Shown here: in pieces, positions 43,185 to 52,272 of the stretch
How the letters are laid out: every line of letters starts with the position of its first letter
How positions within the stretch are numbered: position 1 is the stretch's first letter
From: Bacteroidaceae bacterium
Lineage (GTDB): Bacteria; Bacteroidota; Bacteroidia; Bacteroidales; Bacteroidaceae
Assembly (NCBI GenBank): GCA_024688885.1
Contig: JAILDV010000010.1
Location: 62,001 to 126,000, forward strand
Reading direction: 5' to 3'
DNA length: 64,000 nt
Notes under the pieces: model-generated
The model's database searches: none
The model's input: the letters and a program-made list of their open reading frames with translations, nothing else
Told to the model about the DNA's origin: nothing
Position numbers and translations under genes: made by a program

Positions 43185-44183
43185 TCACTTACGCCGCAAG
43201 ATGATGTAGAGAATGACGGGAGCACCCATGATGGGGGTGATGGCATTAAGAGGAATGACGGTAGTGGGTGGCAAAGTACAAAGGAGATTGCACAAAAGTG
43301 CCAGTACAGCACCAGTAAGCATGGTGACGGGCAGGAGCACACGATGGTTGGAAGTGCCAAGCAGAAGGAATGCCACATGGGGAGTGGCGAGTCCAAGGAA
43401 AGCAACAGGACCGCAATAGGCAGTGATGACAGCCGTAAGCAAGCCTGTAGCGAGGAGGAGCAGATTGCGTGTGCGTTGGATGTTCACACCAAGATTGACA
43501 GCATAGTGCTCGCCTAAAAGAATAGCATTCAGTGGCTTGATGAGCAACAATGCCAACACCAATCCCATCACACATAAAGTGGCGAAAATAGGCATTTGCT
43601 TCATGGAAACGCTGTTGAAGTTACCCATGCCCCAAATAAGGAAACTCTGGATATTCTCGACTGAGGCGAGGAAATTGAGCAGAGAAATGACGGAGGAAGT
43701 GATATAGCCCATCATGATACCAGTGATGAGCAACATGAGGTTGTTCTTGAGAAGGGAAGAGAAAAGCAAGAGGAGTCCCATGATGAGCAGGGAACCGAGG
43801 AATGCCGCTCCCACAATGGCAAGGTAACCGCTCCAAGAATAAAGCCCTGCCGTAATGGTGCCGCCAAAAGAGAGCATGACGATTGCCACACCAAGATTGG
43901 CACCTGATGAGATACCGAGAATAGAAGGACCCGCAAGAGGGTTATGAAAAGATGTCTGCAAGAGGAGACCTGCCGTAGCGAGTCCCGCACCTGCCAACAT
44001 AGCAGTGAGTGCAGTAGGCAGTCGGGAACCCAAAATAATGTAGGAAATGGCATCGTTGGTGGAACTTCCATGCAAGAGCGTCTTCACCACATCGGTAGCG
44101 TCGATATGGACGGAACCCAAAAAGATGTTGAGGATAAATAGTGCAACAACACCCAGAACCAAGAGACTGACACGTACTTTCAT
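43185..44183 (-). CDS. btuC: FecCD-family ABC permease, BtuC-like
   Basis: Inner-membrane permease for cobalamin, heme or siderophore uptake. The 332-residue protein has ten or so helices and the family motifs GSRLPTALTAMLAGAGLATAGLLLQ, NPLAGPSILGISSGANLG (about 52-98) and GLATPHVAFLLLGTSNHR near 265. Last gene of the cobalamin cluster; BtuC is preferred over an iron role because of the BtuG-type genes upstream. No btuD-like ATPase gene lies next to it. Confidence 0.85.
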   Translation of the reverse strand: MKVRVSLLVLGVVALFILNIFLGSVHIDATDVVKTLLHGSSTNDAISYIILGSRLPTALTAMLAGAGLATAGLLLQTSFHNPLAGPSILGISSGANLGVAIVMLSFGGTITAGLYSWSGYLAIVGAAFLGSLLIMGLLLLFSSLLKNNLMLLITGIMMGYITSSVISLLNFLASVENIQSFLIWGMGNFNSVSMKQMPIFATLCVMGLVLALLLIKPLNAILLGEHYAVNLGVNIQRTRNLLLLATGLLTAVITAYCGPVAFLGLATPHVAFLLLGTSNHRVLLPVTMLTGAVLALLCNLLCTLPPTTVIPLNAITPIMGAPVILYIILRRK

Positions 44184-44194
44184 ATCATTCTTAT

Positions 44195-45301
44195 CTACTT
44201 CAATTTTTCATAGAAATACATGGGCTCATGGAGCTGTACTTCCGGGTGGGTGATTTGAATGATGTCGGAGAGCATGCGGTCAGGATGGAAGGGAGAACGT
44301 TCGTAGAAGAAAGATGTGCGAGTGTTGCAGCCCCATACATTGCCTTTCTTGAAAGCGTCAAAACGACGATAGACATCGACTTCAGCACCCAACTGAGCAA
44401 GAGTCATGGTCTCATCTGAGTCATATCGCATCAACCAGATGTCGGCATTGTGGGCAGTGGCATAGACCTGCTCAACTGATAGAGGCACAGAGCCACTCTG
44501 CTTATATTCGGGGAAGGCTGTCTGTGCGCCCGCATCAGCATAGAGTTGTCCGATAGTGCTGTGTACACCAGGCTGATACCAAACATTGCCATATAGTTCT
44601 TCGGAGAGAATGCGTGGACGTTTATCGGAGTTCTTGACCAATGCGCTCAGACTGTCATAGCGTGCCACCAGTGCCTCAAACATGGCATTCGCTTCTTTTT
44701 CCTTTCCAAACAAAATGCCGTAGAACTTCATCCATTCAGCACGTCCCAATGCAGTAGATTCCATATATTCGGCACACTCGATGATGGGCATGCCGAGTTG
44801 TCCCAATTTGTCATGTCCCGTGTTGCTCTCGAAAGGGGACACCAGCATGGCATCGGGGCGCAGTTGAATAATGCGTTCCTGATTGGGCGACATACCATTC
44901 CCGCAATCCACCACATCTTTGGTGAGTCCATGGATATACTCCTTCTCACACACACCTCCAATACTCTCTTCCATACCCAGTTCGCAGATGAATCCGCAAT
45001 GCACAGCAGTGAAAACGAGCGCATTCTTGAGGGGTGTTTTGATGACAGGCGCACCCCCCTCATAGGGAGGAACGGCATCGGGGTCAGATGTCAGGATGTA
45101 TGAACCCAACAGCCCTTCACCCCATGGGTTGGTAAGTTTCACCTCCACCACATTGTCGCCATAGCGCACCATGGTGATGTTCTTGGCATAGCGCATGGGG
45201 ATGGTGTCACCTTCACCTTGGAGGGGAGAAGAGGTTCCACCACCTCTACAAGCACATAGCAGCAAGAGCACACAAAGGAATGAGAAGAGATTCTTTTTCA
45301 T
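44195..45301 (-). CDS. btuF: Periplasmic cobalamin/iron-type substrate-binding lipoprotein, BtuF-like
   Basis: A 368-residue class III binding protein with lipoprotein signal (LLLLCAC, Cys18). The PBP fold is seen in VVDCGNGMSPNQERIIQLRPDAMLVSPF (about 135-160), LGMPIIECAEYMESTALGRAEWMKFYG (about 170-195) and the second lobe with NADIWLMRYDS near 290. It would pass substrate from the BtuB-like receptor to the BtuC-like permease, 11 bases downstream. The substrate is inferred from the operon. Confidence 0.85.
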   Translation of the reverse strand: MKKNLFSFLCVLLLLCACRGGGTSSPLQGEGDTIPMRYAKNITMVRYGDNVVEVKLTNPWGEGLLGSYILTSDPDAVPPYEGGAPVIKTPLKNALVFTAVHCGFICELGMEESIGGVCEKEYIHGLTKDVVDCGNGMSPNQERIIQLRPDAMLVSPFESNTGHDKLGQLGMPIIECAEYMESTALGRAEWMKFYGILFGKEKEANAMFEALVARYDSLSALVKNSDKRPRILSEELYGNVWYQPGVHSTIGQLYADAGAQTAFPEYKQSGSVPLSVEQVYATAHNADIWLMRYDSDETMTLAQLGAEVDVYRRFDAFKKGNVWGCNTRTSFFYERSPFHPDRMLSDIIQITHPEVQLHEPMYFYEKLK

Positions 45302-45326
45302 TTCAAATAGTCGTTTAACTATATAG

Positions 45327-47324
45327 CTATAGTTTGATTGTCAGGTAGATTTCGTAGTTACGACGAGGCATTGGACGCGACAGGACCGTGACGTATCGTG
45401 TGGAATAGAGATTGTTGCATACTCCTTTAACGGCACACTCGACATGCCGCCATCGGAACGTCTTCTCCAGGGAGATATCCGTCATGTAGTATGGTTTCAG
45501 ACGCCCCGTGATATAGTTGACCTCGTTGCTGGTGGTGGTGTAGCGTTCGGAATAATGGCACCATTGGTACGCAAGTGTCCATGTACGCCATTGGAGACGT
45601 GCATTGACATTTGCCGAGGTTTTAGGCACATAGCAAAGTTGTTTGCCGTAACTGGCATCATTGTCATTCACCTGCTCACCCACATTCTTTGAGGGTGTCC
45701 ATGCGAAGTTGGCTGCGAGCGTCAGTTTCAGTGCTTTAGCCATCAGCCAGCTCCCCTCCACCGAACTTTCCAAACCATAGTTGTGCACTTTCTTCACGTT
45801 AGAGGGCTCCCAAAACCCCTTCGTGTTTGGTGTCCACAGAATCCAGTCGTGGATGTGGGAGTCAAAGGCTGTGACGTTTCCCCTCAAAGTCCAGTGTTTT
45901 TTCTGCACCGCAAATTCCACACCAGCATCATAAGTGAAACCTTTTTCAGGTGAGAGGTCGGGATTGCCACCAGGCTGGAAATAGAGGTCATCCATGCTCG
46001 GATAGCGGTAATTACGAGCCACGGAGGCTTTCAGCACGAGATTCCATGGTTTCCAAAGAATCACATCAGCAAACAAGGCAGGGATAGGTGCCACCCAATC
46101 GTCTTTGTAGATTTCTTCACGCACCACTGCTGCCAAGGAAAAGGCATCAAGGGGGCGCCAACGAGCCTGCACGTTCACCGTGTACTCAGGTCTCCCTTTA
46201 TCGAAATTCTTCCCAATGTGGAAGGGACTACGGTCATTGCTCTTCACATGATGATAGTAGAAATCAGCTCCACCCATCAGCATGAAGCGTGAAGACAGCA
46301 TCCAATCTGCATGGGCTAAAAGGAAAGCCGTATTGGAAAAACTCCGTGAATTCGTGATGGACGTGTGTGCTTCCTGACGCGTGGTGTAGTATTCATACCC
46401 CACATCAGAATACGAATAGCCACCTTTCACAGACAGGGCTGTCTGGTCACCCCGCCTGTCCCATTGCAAGACACTGCGCAACGTATTATATTTCTGTTCA
46501 TTCTTGAAATCGCTGTCATCTTTGTAATCGACGCTCAAGAAAGGAAGTCCTCGCTTGGAGTGGGTGTACCACAGAAATGCTTTCAGGTTATCGGTTTCAG
46601 ACGCCTTGTAATACAATTCCTGCAAGACATGAAAGTCATCGAAATAGCCGCTTTTATTCCGCTCCTCTGGATGGTAGGAACGTAGCCAATTCCCCTCGGC
46701 ATCGTACACATCGGTTTTCTTGTCAAGGTTGGTGTATTTGTAGTCGTTGTCAGCCGTGGAATAGACGATACGGGTAGAGGAAGACAGACGGTCATTGGCA
46801 TAGTTCAGCCGTAGAAAATCATCATAAGTGCCGAAAGAACCGATGCCCTGTACAAACTGCACGCCCCACCCTCTCTTTTCAACGGGTTTGTTCACCATCT
46901 CGACAGCGCCCCCCAGACCGCCGCCCAGCAAGTTGATGGAAGATGCCCCGTGATAAAGGTTCGCCTCGTCGATGAAATAAGCAGGGACGGTGGAGAAATC
47001 AAGGGTGCCGAGCATGGGCGAATTGATGCGCATGCCGTTCCATGTCACTTGTGTGTGGGATGGCGACGTGCCACGGAATTCGACAAGTGATTCTGTAGCA
47101 CGCCCATAACTCTTCACAAACACGGTGGAATGCTTCGACAGAATGTCTGCCATGGACAAGGAGATGTTGTCGTGGAGCGTCAGCGTGTCCAGTTTCGTCA
47201 TCTCCACCCCCACATCCTTGAGACGGCGATGTGCCACCACCTGAACATTGTCCAGATGCACATCCTCTTGAGCCAGCAAAGGCAGAGGGAGCATCAAGGA
47301 TAATATGGAGCATAACCACCGCAT
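45327..47324 (-). CDS. btuB: TonB-dependent outer-membrane receptor, BtuB-like
   Basis: Outer-membrane gated channel, probably for cobalamin. The start at 47324 (MRWLCSILSLMLPLPLLAQ) leaves seven bases after the preceding stop; the ATG at 47363 would overlap that gene. The plug domain spans about 30-140 (LSMADILSKHSTVFVKSYG, LVEFRGTSPSHTQVTWNGMRINSP, GGGLGGAVEMV) and the rest forms a 22-strand barrel ending in an aromatic-rich C-terminus (RRNYEIYLTIKL). At 665 residues it is BtuB-sized and far shorter than SusC. The lipoproteins upstream resemble the BtuG/H type that work on BtuB. Confidence 0.85.
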   Translation of the reverse strand: MRWLCSILSLMLPLPLLAQEDVHLDNVQVVAHRRLKDVGVEMTKLDTLTLHDNISLSMADILSKHSTVFVKSYGRATESLVEFRGTSPSHTQVTWNGMRINSPMLGTLDFSTVPAYFIDEANLYHGASSINLLGGGLGGAVEMVNKPVEKRGWGVQFVQGIGSFGTYDDFLRLNYANDRLSSSTRIVYSTADNDYKYTNLDKKTDVYDAEGNWLRSYHPEERNKSGYFDDFHVLQELYYKASETDNLKAFLWYTHSKRGLPFLSVDYKDDSDFKNEQKYNTLRSVLQWDRRGDQTALSVKGGYSYSDVGYEYYTTRQEAHTSITNSRSFSNTAFLLAHADWMLSSRFMLMGGADFYYHHVKSNDRSPFHIGKNFDKGRPEYTVNVQARWRPLDAFSLAAVVREEIYKDDWVAPIPALFADVILWKPWNLVLKASVARNYRYPSMDDLYFQPGGNPDLSPEKGFTYDAGVEFAVQKKHWTLRGNVTAFDSHIHDWILWTPNTKGFWEPSNVKKVHNYGLESSVEGSWLMAKALKLTLAANFAWTPSKNVGEQVNDNDASYGKQLCYVPKTSANVNARLQWRTWTLAYQWCHYSERYTTTSNEVNYITGRLKPYYMTDISLEKTFRWRHVECAVKGVCNNLYSTRYVTVLSRPMPRRNYEIYLTIKL

Positions 47325-47331
47325 ACGGCTT

Positions 47332-48864
47332 TTATTTTTTGATGTGGTAATCGTAGATGCCATAGACCTCGGTGGAGATGTCCCCCAGATTGGGCGAATA
47401 GCCCGTCTGGGCAGTTTGCACCTTCACGAAATCAATGTACGCCAGATGGGCATCTTTGCCATCCCATGTCTTGGCATTACTTATTTTATAGTAACCCATC
47501 GCATTGATGTCATCGAAATCCATCTTCTTAAAATAGTCGGAACCCTGATTGTCGGCATAGCCCCAAGCAAAAGGAGGTTCCATAGTGTAACCACCCTCAT
47601 ACGTGTGGGTGTCTTTCAGACGGGTGCCGAAATAAGTGTGTTCTGTTCCCCCCACCCAGTCTTGCCAGTAGTAGGCATGGGTGTTCCAGAGCGACATGTA
47701 GGGCACAATGCCCGTATCGCCAAAACAATCCTTCCATGCCGTATGCGACTGAGGGCTTTGGGGCTTGTAGTAGGTGATGGCATACTCCATGGTGCTGTTC
47801 TCAGTACCATACTCACTGCCTGCCAACTCATACCAAGGGTCGTTGGGCAGACCATCTCCATTCACATCCTGACTCACCCAGATGATGCCCGGTTCTGACT
47901 GATAGCTGAAGGGGTTCCCCTTGATGACAAGGTCATAGTCGCCAGAGTTCTCCACGCTATGGTCAAAACCTGCTATGACATAGCCACCTTGCGCACCCAT
48001 CGACACCGACCACATCTTCTGCCAGTGCTCCAACACCTTGGCACATGCCTCTTCCATCGAGGCACCCCCATGAATGAAATCGCCCACAATCGTGTAGCCG
48101 TTCACCTGATGCCCGGGGGCAGGCATATACTCATACACCTTGTTGACCAACGATTTGCTTTCTGCAGTCACTGCACGACGATAAGTGCCCTCGCTGGGAC
48201 ACACGTTCACGTCAAAAGTCTGACACACCTCACACGTGTCGTTCTTCATCGTCAGCGTCAGCCTGTGACTTCCCAGCGAAAGTCCATCTGCATCCAGCAC
48301 ACACGAAACATTGTCCGACGTCTGTACCCCGACATCCTCCAGCAGCTCTCCGTCCAGAGCCCAAGTGTAAGTGCCCCCAAGGTCATTCTCTATCATGTAG
48401 GCTTTCACCTTCACAGTCCTGCCCTGAGGAATGTTCATGCTGGTCCAAGGGAATTTCCACGCAAACACCGAATCGTTGAGCGTGAAAAGCCCATCTGCCG
48501 ATTCGTTTTCTGTCAACTGGTCCACCTTAATCACCGTAATCTTCAGTTCATCCACCGTTGTACCGTAGGAATTAGAGACCTTCACCTTGATGAAGAACTC
48601 GCCCAACTCTTTCGCATGGAAGGTGTAGGATGCCCCCACACCTATCACTGTCCCGTCCATGCTCCACTCGTAGGTGGTGCGCTCGTCCACATGCTCACAT
48701 CGTGGCACAATCTCCAGTTCACTGCCCAACTCCATGCGGTAACGGGCACTCGCCACGGGGAACGTGATGGTGGGCGCCAGTCCCCCCTCCTGTCCTCCAT
48801 CGTTGTCGCTGCATGCCGTCAACAGCAAGAGCGACATCACACACAAAACACCAAATTTCTTCAT
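47332..48864 (-). CDS. PKD-domain surface lipoprotein of the cobalamin locus
   Basis: A 510-residue lipoprotein (LLLLTAC, Cys18) with two Ig/PKD-like domains (about 30-110 and 120-225; TTYEWSMDGTVIGVGASYTF) and a C-terminal domain of about 280 residues (GYTIVGDFIHGGASMEEACAKVL, VIAGFDHSVENSGDYDLVIKGNPF, DVNGDGLPNDPWYELAGSEYG). Similar proteins are commonly encoded beside BtuG-like propellers in Bacteroidetes. Its start overlaps the end of the BtuG-like gene by four bases. Role likely in capture of the vitamin at the surface; not shown by sequence alone. Confidence 0.75.
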   Translation of the reverse strand: MKKFGVLCVMSLLLLTACSDNDGGQEGGLAPTITFPVASARYRMELGSELEIVPRCEHVDERTTYEWSMDGTVIGVGASYTFHAKELGEFFIKVKVSNSYGTTVDELKITVIKVDQLTENESADGLFTLNDSVFAWKFPWTSMNIPQGRTVKVKAYMIENDLGGTYTWALDGELLEDVGVQTSDNVSCVLDADGLSLGSHRLTLTMKNDTCEVCQTFDVNVCPSEGTYRRAVTAESKSLVNKVYEYMPAPGHQVNGYTIVGDFIHGGASMEEACAKVLEHWQKMWSVSMGAQGGYVIAGFDHSVENSGDYDLVIKGNPFSYQSEPGIIWVSQDVNGDGLPNDPWYELAGSEYGTENSTMEYAITYYKPQSPQSHTAWKDCFGDTGIVPYMSLWNTHAYYWQDWVGGTEHTYFGTRLKDTHTYEGGYTMEPPFAWGYADNQGSDYFKKMDFDDINAMGYYKISNAKTWDGKDAHLAYIDFVKVQTAQTGYSPNLGDISTEVYGIYDYHIKK

Positions 48865-49973
48865 TTGAACGCAAAATGATTCGGGTTGATGCCCACACGG
48901 AACTGGTCTATCAACGCTCCACTGGCATCATAACGGTACACTGCCCCCGACTGTCCGTAATCCACAGCATCAGCCACATACACATCCCCATTGCGAGGAT
49001 TCACACCGATGCCATACAGCTTATGACGGCGTCCGTTCGCATCCCTCGGTGCCTCGATGAAGGGGCGCACAGGCACATGGCTGTCGGTGATGTTCATCCT
49101 GTAGATGTCATTATTGATGAGATAGACCACATCCCTCGTGCCGTTCATCTCTATCTGCACATTCGCCTCGTCGGTGTCGAGCGTCTGGTCCAGTTCCACC
49201 ACACCCGTCTCGGCATCCAGGCGATAAAGGTGAGGGATATTGTCGCTGAAACTCTCATCCTCCATCGAATAGCCCCCATCCGTGATGACCCACAACTTTC
49301 CGTTCCTGTCAGCCTTCATCGACTTCGGTTGCCAACTGCTCAGGGTGATTTCCCTCACCATCTCATCCCTCTCGGCATCCACCACCAGCAGTTTGTTGCT
49401 GTACGACCAGCAGTTCGTATAGACAAACCTCCCCACCTGAACCATCTCCTCCGTCGAGCAGTAGCCGCGGCTCTCCTCCTGTCCCGTGGCGATGGCACCC
49501 GTCCACTTGAACGTCTTCGGGTTGAACACATTGATGTAGGGCGAATAGAGGTCAGTCACGTATGCCTTCGTGTCGCTTACAAAATGCACATATCGGGGAT
49601 TGATGATTTTTGTGCCGGCAGTCGTCACCTGTCCCTTCACCTTGAAAGTCTCCGTGTCGATGCCCCAAATCACACCCGAGTTCTCCACGGCTATATACGC
49701 CACCCCATCCCTCAGGATGATGGACTGTCCCGTGTCGCCCAACTTTCTGCCGTTGGCACGCACAAACACACCGTTCTCCACGGTCTTCTTCACAGGGTCG
49801 TAGAATGACAGCGACGCATTGCCCGCATTGTAGTTGCCCTCACAAAGCACAAACACGCCCTGCCCTGTAGCAGAGAAAGACTCCTCCTCGGAGGTGTCAT
49901 CTGAACCACTGCATGCTACTGTCAGCACCGAGACCGACAGTAGCATGTATAAGAATAATTTCGTAAAACGCAT
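48861..49973 (-). CDS. btuG: BtuG-like beta-propeller cobalamin-binding lipoprotein
   Basis: A 370-residue lipoprotein (LTVAC, Cys21) with seven YncE-like blades; repeats include GQSIILRDGVAYIAVENSGVIWGID, KAYVTDLYSPYINVFN and GNGKLWVITDGG-type strands. In Bacteroides, BtuG is such a propeller, sits on BtuB and binds cobalamin very tightly. Here it lies in one operon with a BtuB-size receptor, BtuF- and BtuC-like genes, which strongly suggests the same role. The propeller family is broad, so assignment relies on context. Confidence 0.78.
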   Translation of the reverse strand: MRFTKLFLYMLLSVSVLTVACSGSDDTSEEESFSATGQGVFVLCEGNYNAGNASLSFYDPVKKTVENGVFVRANGRKLGDTGQSIILRDGVAYIAVENSGVIWGIDTETFKVKGQVTTAGTKIINPRYVHFVSDTKAYVTDLYSPYINVFNPKTFKWTGAIATGQEESRGYCSTEEMVQVGRFVYTNCWSYSNKLLVVDAERDEMVREITLSSWQPKSMKADRNGKLWVITDGGYSMEDESFSDNIPHLYRLDAETGVVELDQTLDTDEANVQIEMNGTRDVVYLINNDIYRMNITDSHVPVRPFIEAPRDANGRRHKLYGIGVNPRNGDVYVADAVDYGQSGAVYRYDASGALIDQFRVGINPNHFAFK

Positions 49974-49983
49974 CTACGAGGGT

Positions 49984-50724
49984 TTAGAACTTAACCACCA
50001 CGTTGTCGAAGGCAACATACTTAGGCTGCTTCACACCGTAAGCGGACTTGTCGCTTCCGTCCATCGTGAAGCCCAGTTTCGTCACCTCGCCCAATGAGCT
50101 GAGATCTACTTTCTTCCATGATTCCAAGAAAGCGCCATCCTTTGCCATGTCCACCGTGACAGCACCTGTAGCCACTTCGCCCTTATATCCGGTGATGGTC
50201 AAAGTCAGCACATCGCCCTTATCCGTCAAAGCCTTAGCCGAGCCATCGCCAAACTTCGTCACACCCAACTGATAGGTGGTTGGCGACACATCCATCGACT
50301 TGATGACACGAGCCACATTGTCGGAGAAAGACACAGAAGCATCGCAATACACCACAGCAAAATTGCTGGTTCCGTTACTCTGAGGTACAGCCAACTGATA
50401 CTGGTAGGTTGCATGGTTCTCAAGGTCAGCGTCAATGTAGTTGCTGATGGCGACACCACCCTCAGCAAAACCATAGCCCCCCCCCCATGTCGCTGTAAGG
50501 GAACTCGTCAGTTTGGAAGTGGCATCAGACCACGAATAAGCCACAGGAGTTTCACCGCCATCGCCATACAGCAGTTCACCGCCATACTGTGGATTGTCAA
50601 TCAAGGCAGCCCACTGGTTACCTTCAAAATCCAGACGTTTCAGATTCTCGTCATCATCGCTACACGATGTGAACATAGCCATGCTCATTGCCAGCACAGC
50701 GAAAGAAAATGCAATCTTTTTCAT
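49984..50724 (-). CDS. DUF4465-like surface lipoprotein, first gene of the cobalamin operon
   Basis: A 246-residue lipoprotein (MAMFTSC, Cys21). The mature protein is beta-rich and reads like the DUF4465 family: LDFEGNQWAALIDNPQYGGELLYGD, WGGGYGFAEGGVAISNYIDADL, NFAVVYCDASVSF, and a C-terminal PKYVAFDNVVVKF. DUF4465-type proteins are often found in Bacteroidetes loci for corrinoid uptake, where a vitamin-binding role has been proposed. It has its own promoter 51 bases upstream and is followed by the BtuG-like gene after 10 bases. Confidence 0.75.
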   Translation of the reverse strand: MKKIAFSFAVLAMSMAMFTSCSDDDENLKRLDFEGNQWAALIDNPQYGGELLYGDGGETPVAYSWSDATSKLTSSLTATWGGGYGFAEGGVAISNYIDADLENHATYQYQLAVPQSNGTSNFAVVYCDASVSFSDNVARVIKSMDVSPTTYQLGVTKFGDGSAKALTDKGDVLTLTITGYKGEVATGAVTVDMAKDGAFLESWKKVDLSSLGEVTKLGFTMDGSDKSAYGVKQPKYVAFDNVVVKF

Positions 50725-50774
50725 GCGTTAAAGTTTTTAGATAGAATTATAAAAAATGTCCTTACTTTGCGGTG

Positions 50775-50782
50775 CAAAGGTA
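50775..50782 (-). promoter_or_regulatory. Minus-strand promoter box (TACCTTTG) of the cobalamin uptake operon
   Basis: The complement reads TACCTTTGCACC, 51 bases before the DUF4465 start. The leader is too short for a cobalamin aptamer. Confidence 0.65.
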
Positions 50783-50798
50783 TGGAATTAATTTCATA

Positions 50799-52235
50799 TT
50801 ACAAAGGCATATTGCCATGTTTCTTCGGAGGATTGCTCTGATTCTTGTTGCGCGACATCTCTAAAGCCTGAATAAGACGCAGACGGGTGTCACAGGGGGA
50901 GATGATTTCGTCAATGTAACCCAATTGTGCGGCAGGCATAGGGTTGGCAAATTTTTCCCTGTACTCCTCTATTTTCTGGGCACGCTCTTCTTGAGTAGCC
51001 TTACGATAGAGGATGTTGCAGGCTCCCTCCGCTCCCATCACAGCGATTTCAGCTGTTGGGTAGGCAAAGTTCACGTCTGCCCCGATGCACTTGGAGTTCA
51101 TCACGATGTATGCTCCACCGTATGCCTTGCGAGTGATGAGCGTGATTTTCGGCACGGTTGCTTCTGCAAAGGCATAAACGATTTTTGCTCCATGACGGAT
51201 GATACCGTTATGCTCCTGCTGCACTCCCGGCAAGAAACCAGGCACATCTTCAACTGCGATGAGGGGAATGTTGAAGCAGTCGCAGAAACGGATGAAACGG
51301 GCTGCCTTGTCAGAAGCATCAATATCGAGTGCACCAGCGAGGAAATTGGGCTGGTTGGCAACGAATCCCACCGTACGTCCTGCCATACGTCCAAAACCAA
51401 TGACGATATTCTTGGCGAATTCTGGCTGAATCTCAAAGAAATACTGCTGGTCGCAGATGGGTTCGATGATATTGCGGATGTCATAAGGTATATTAGGGTC
51501 AGAAGGCACTACGTTGTCCAACTCATGGCAGATGCGGTTGACCTCATCAGTGACAGGATGTACAGGAGCATCTTCCATGTTGTTGGAGGGGATGAAGCCG
51601 ATAAGTTCACGGATAGTCATCAGCGTTTCCTCATCGTTGTTGCAGATGAAATGGCTCACACCGCTCACCGAGTTGTGTGTCATGGCACCGCCAAGGGTTT
51701 CCTTGTCCACATCCTCGTTGGTCACAGCCTTGACCACATTAGGTCCTGTCACGAACATCTGGCTCTGTTCTTTCACCATCAAGATGAAGTCGGTGAGTGC
51801 AGGGCTGTAGCAAGAACCGCCAGCACAAGGACCGAGAATGGCACTGATTTGGGGAATGACACCCGATGCCATCACATTTCTTCTGAATATATGGGCAAAA
51901 CCTGTAAGCGATTCCACACCTTCCTGAATACGTGCACCACCTGAATCATTCAATCCAATGATGGGTGCCCCGTTCTTCAATGCCAAATCCTGCACCTTTG
52001 CAATCTTCTGTGCATTGGCTGCCGAGAGTGAACCACCCAGCACGGCAAAATCAAAGGCATAGACAAAGACGATGCGTCCATCAATCTTGCCATAACCAGA
52101 AATGACACCATCGCCCTCAATGCGCTTGTTCTCCATGCCAAAATCATTGCAACGGTGCACCACGTGCTTGTCCATCTCCACAAATGTGCCACGATCAAGC
52201 AGCGTTTCTATTCTTTCTCTTGCTGTAAGTTTCAT
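50799..52235 (-). CDS. Acyl-CoA carboxyltransferase subunit (propionyl-CoA carboxylase beta / MmdA type)
   Basis: Transfers CO2 between carboxybiotin and an acyl-CoA, most likely propionyl-CoA to methylmalonyl-CoA or the reverse. The 478 residues carry both crotonase-like halves: DSGGARIQEGVESLTG, GPCAGGSCYSPALTDF, VEDVPGFLPGVQQE, GGAYIVMNSKCIGAD and ANPMPAAQLGYIDEII. It begins at MKLTARERIETLLDRGTF, so about 30 N-terminal residues usual in this family are absent. The start region is crowded by a heptamer array (52238-52272) reaching back into the biotin carrier gene. Confidence 0.9.
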   Translation of the reverse strand: MKLTARERIETLLDRGTFVEMDKHVVHRCNDFGMENKRIEGDGVISGYGKIDGRIVFVYAFDFAVLGGSLSAANAQKIAKVQDLALKNGAPIIGLNDSGGARIQEGVESLTGFAHIFRRNVMASGVIPQISAILGPCAGGSCYSPALTDFILMVKEQSQMFVTGPNVVKAVTNEDVDKETLGGAMTHNSVSGVSHFICNNDEETLMTIRELIGFIPSNNMEDAPVHPVTDEVNRICHELDNVVPSDPNIPYDIRNIIEPICDQQYFFEIQPEFAKNIVIGFGRMAGRTVGFVANQPNFLAGALDIDASDKAARFIRFCDCFNIPLIAVEDVPGFLPGVQQEHNGIIRHGAKIVYAFAEATVPKITLITRKAYGGAYIVMNSKCIGADVNFAYPTAEIAVMGAEGACNILYRKATQEERAQKIEEYREKFANPMPAAQLGYIDEIISPCDTRLRLIQALEMSRNKNQSNPPKKHGNMPL

Positions 52236-52237
52236 AA

Positions 52238-52272
52238 TTCTCAATTTTCAACTATCAATTTTCAATTTCCAA
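52238..52272. repeat. Heptamer array (TTTTCAA-type) at the carrier/carboxyltransferase junction
   Basis: Five units: TTCTCAA, TTTTCAA, CTATCAA, TTTTCAA, TTTCCAA. On the gene strand it contains the biotin carrier stop codon, its last residues (EIEN) and the whole gap up to two bases before the carboxyltransferase start. Confidence 0.8.

Noticed and set aside
47959..49808. Two plus-strand frames of about 300 codons opposite the BtuG-like and PKD genes
   Set aside because: Rich in His, Arg and Cys in a way typical of antisense translation, no motifs, and entirely antisense to genes with clear lipoprotein signals and domains.
50725..50798. Cobalamin riboswitch before the DUF4465/BtuG operon
   Set aside because: Only about 45 bases of leader lie between the promoter box and start codon, with none of the aptamer blocks.
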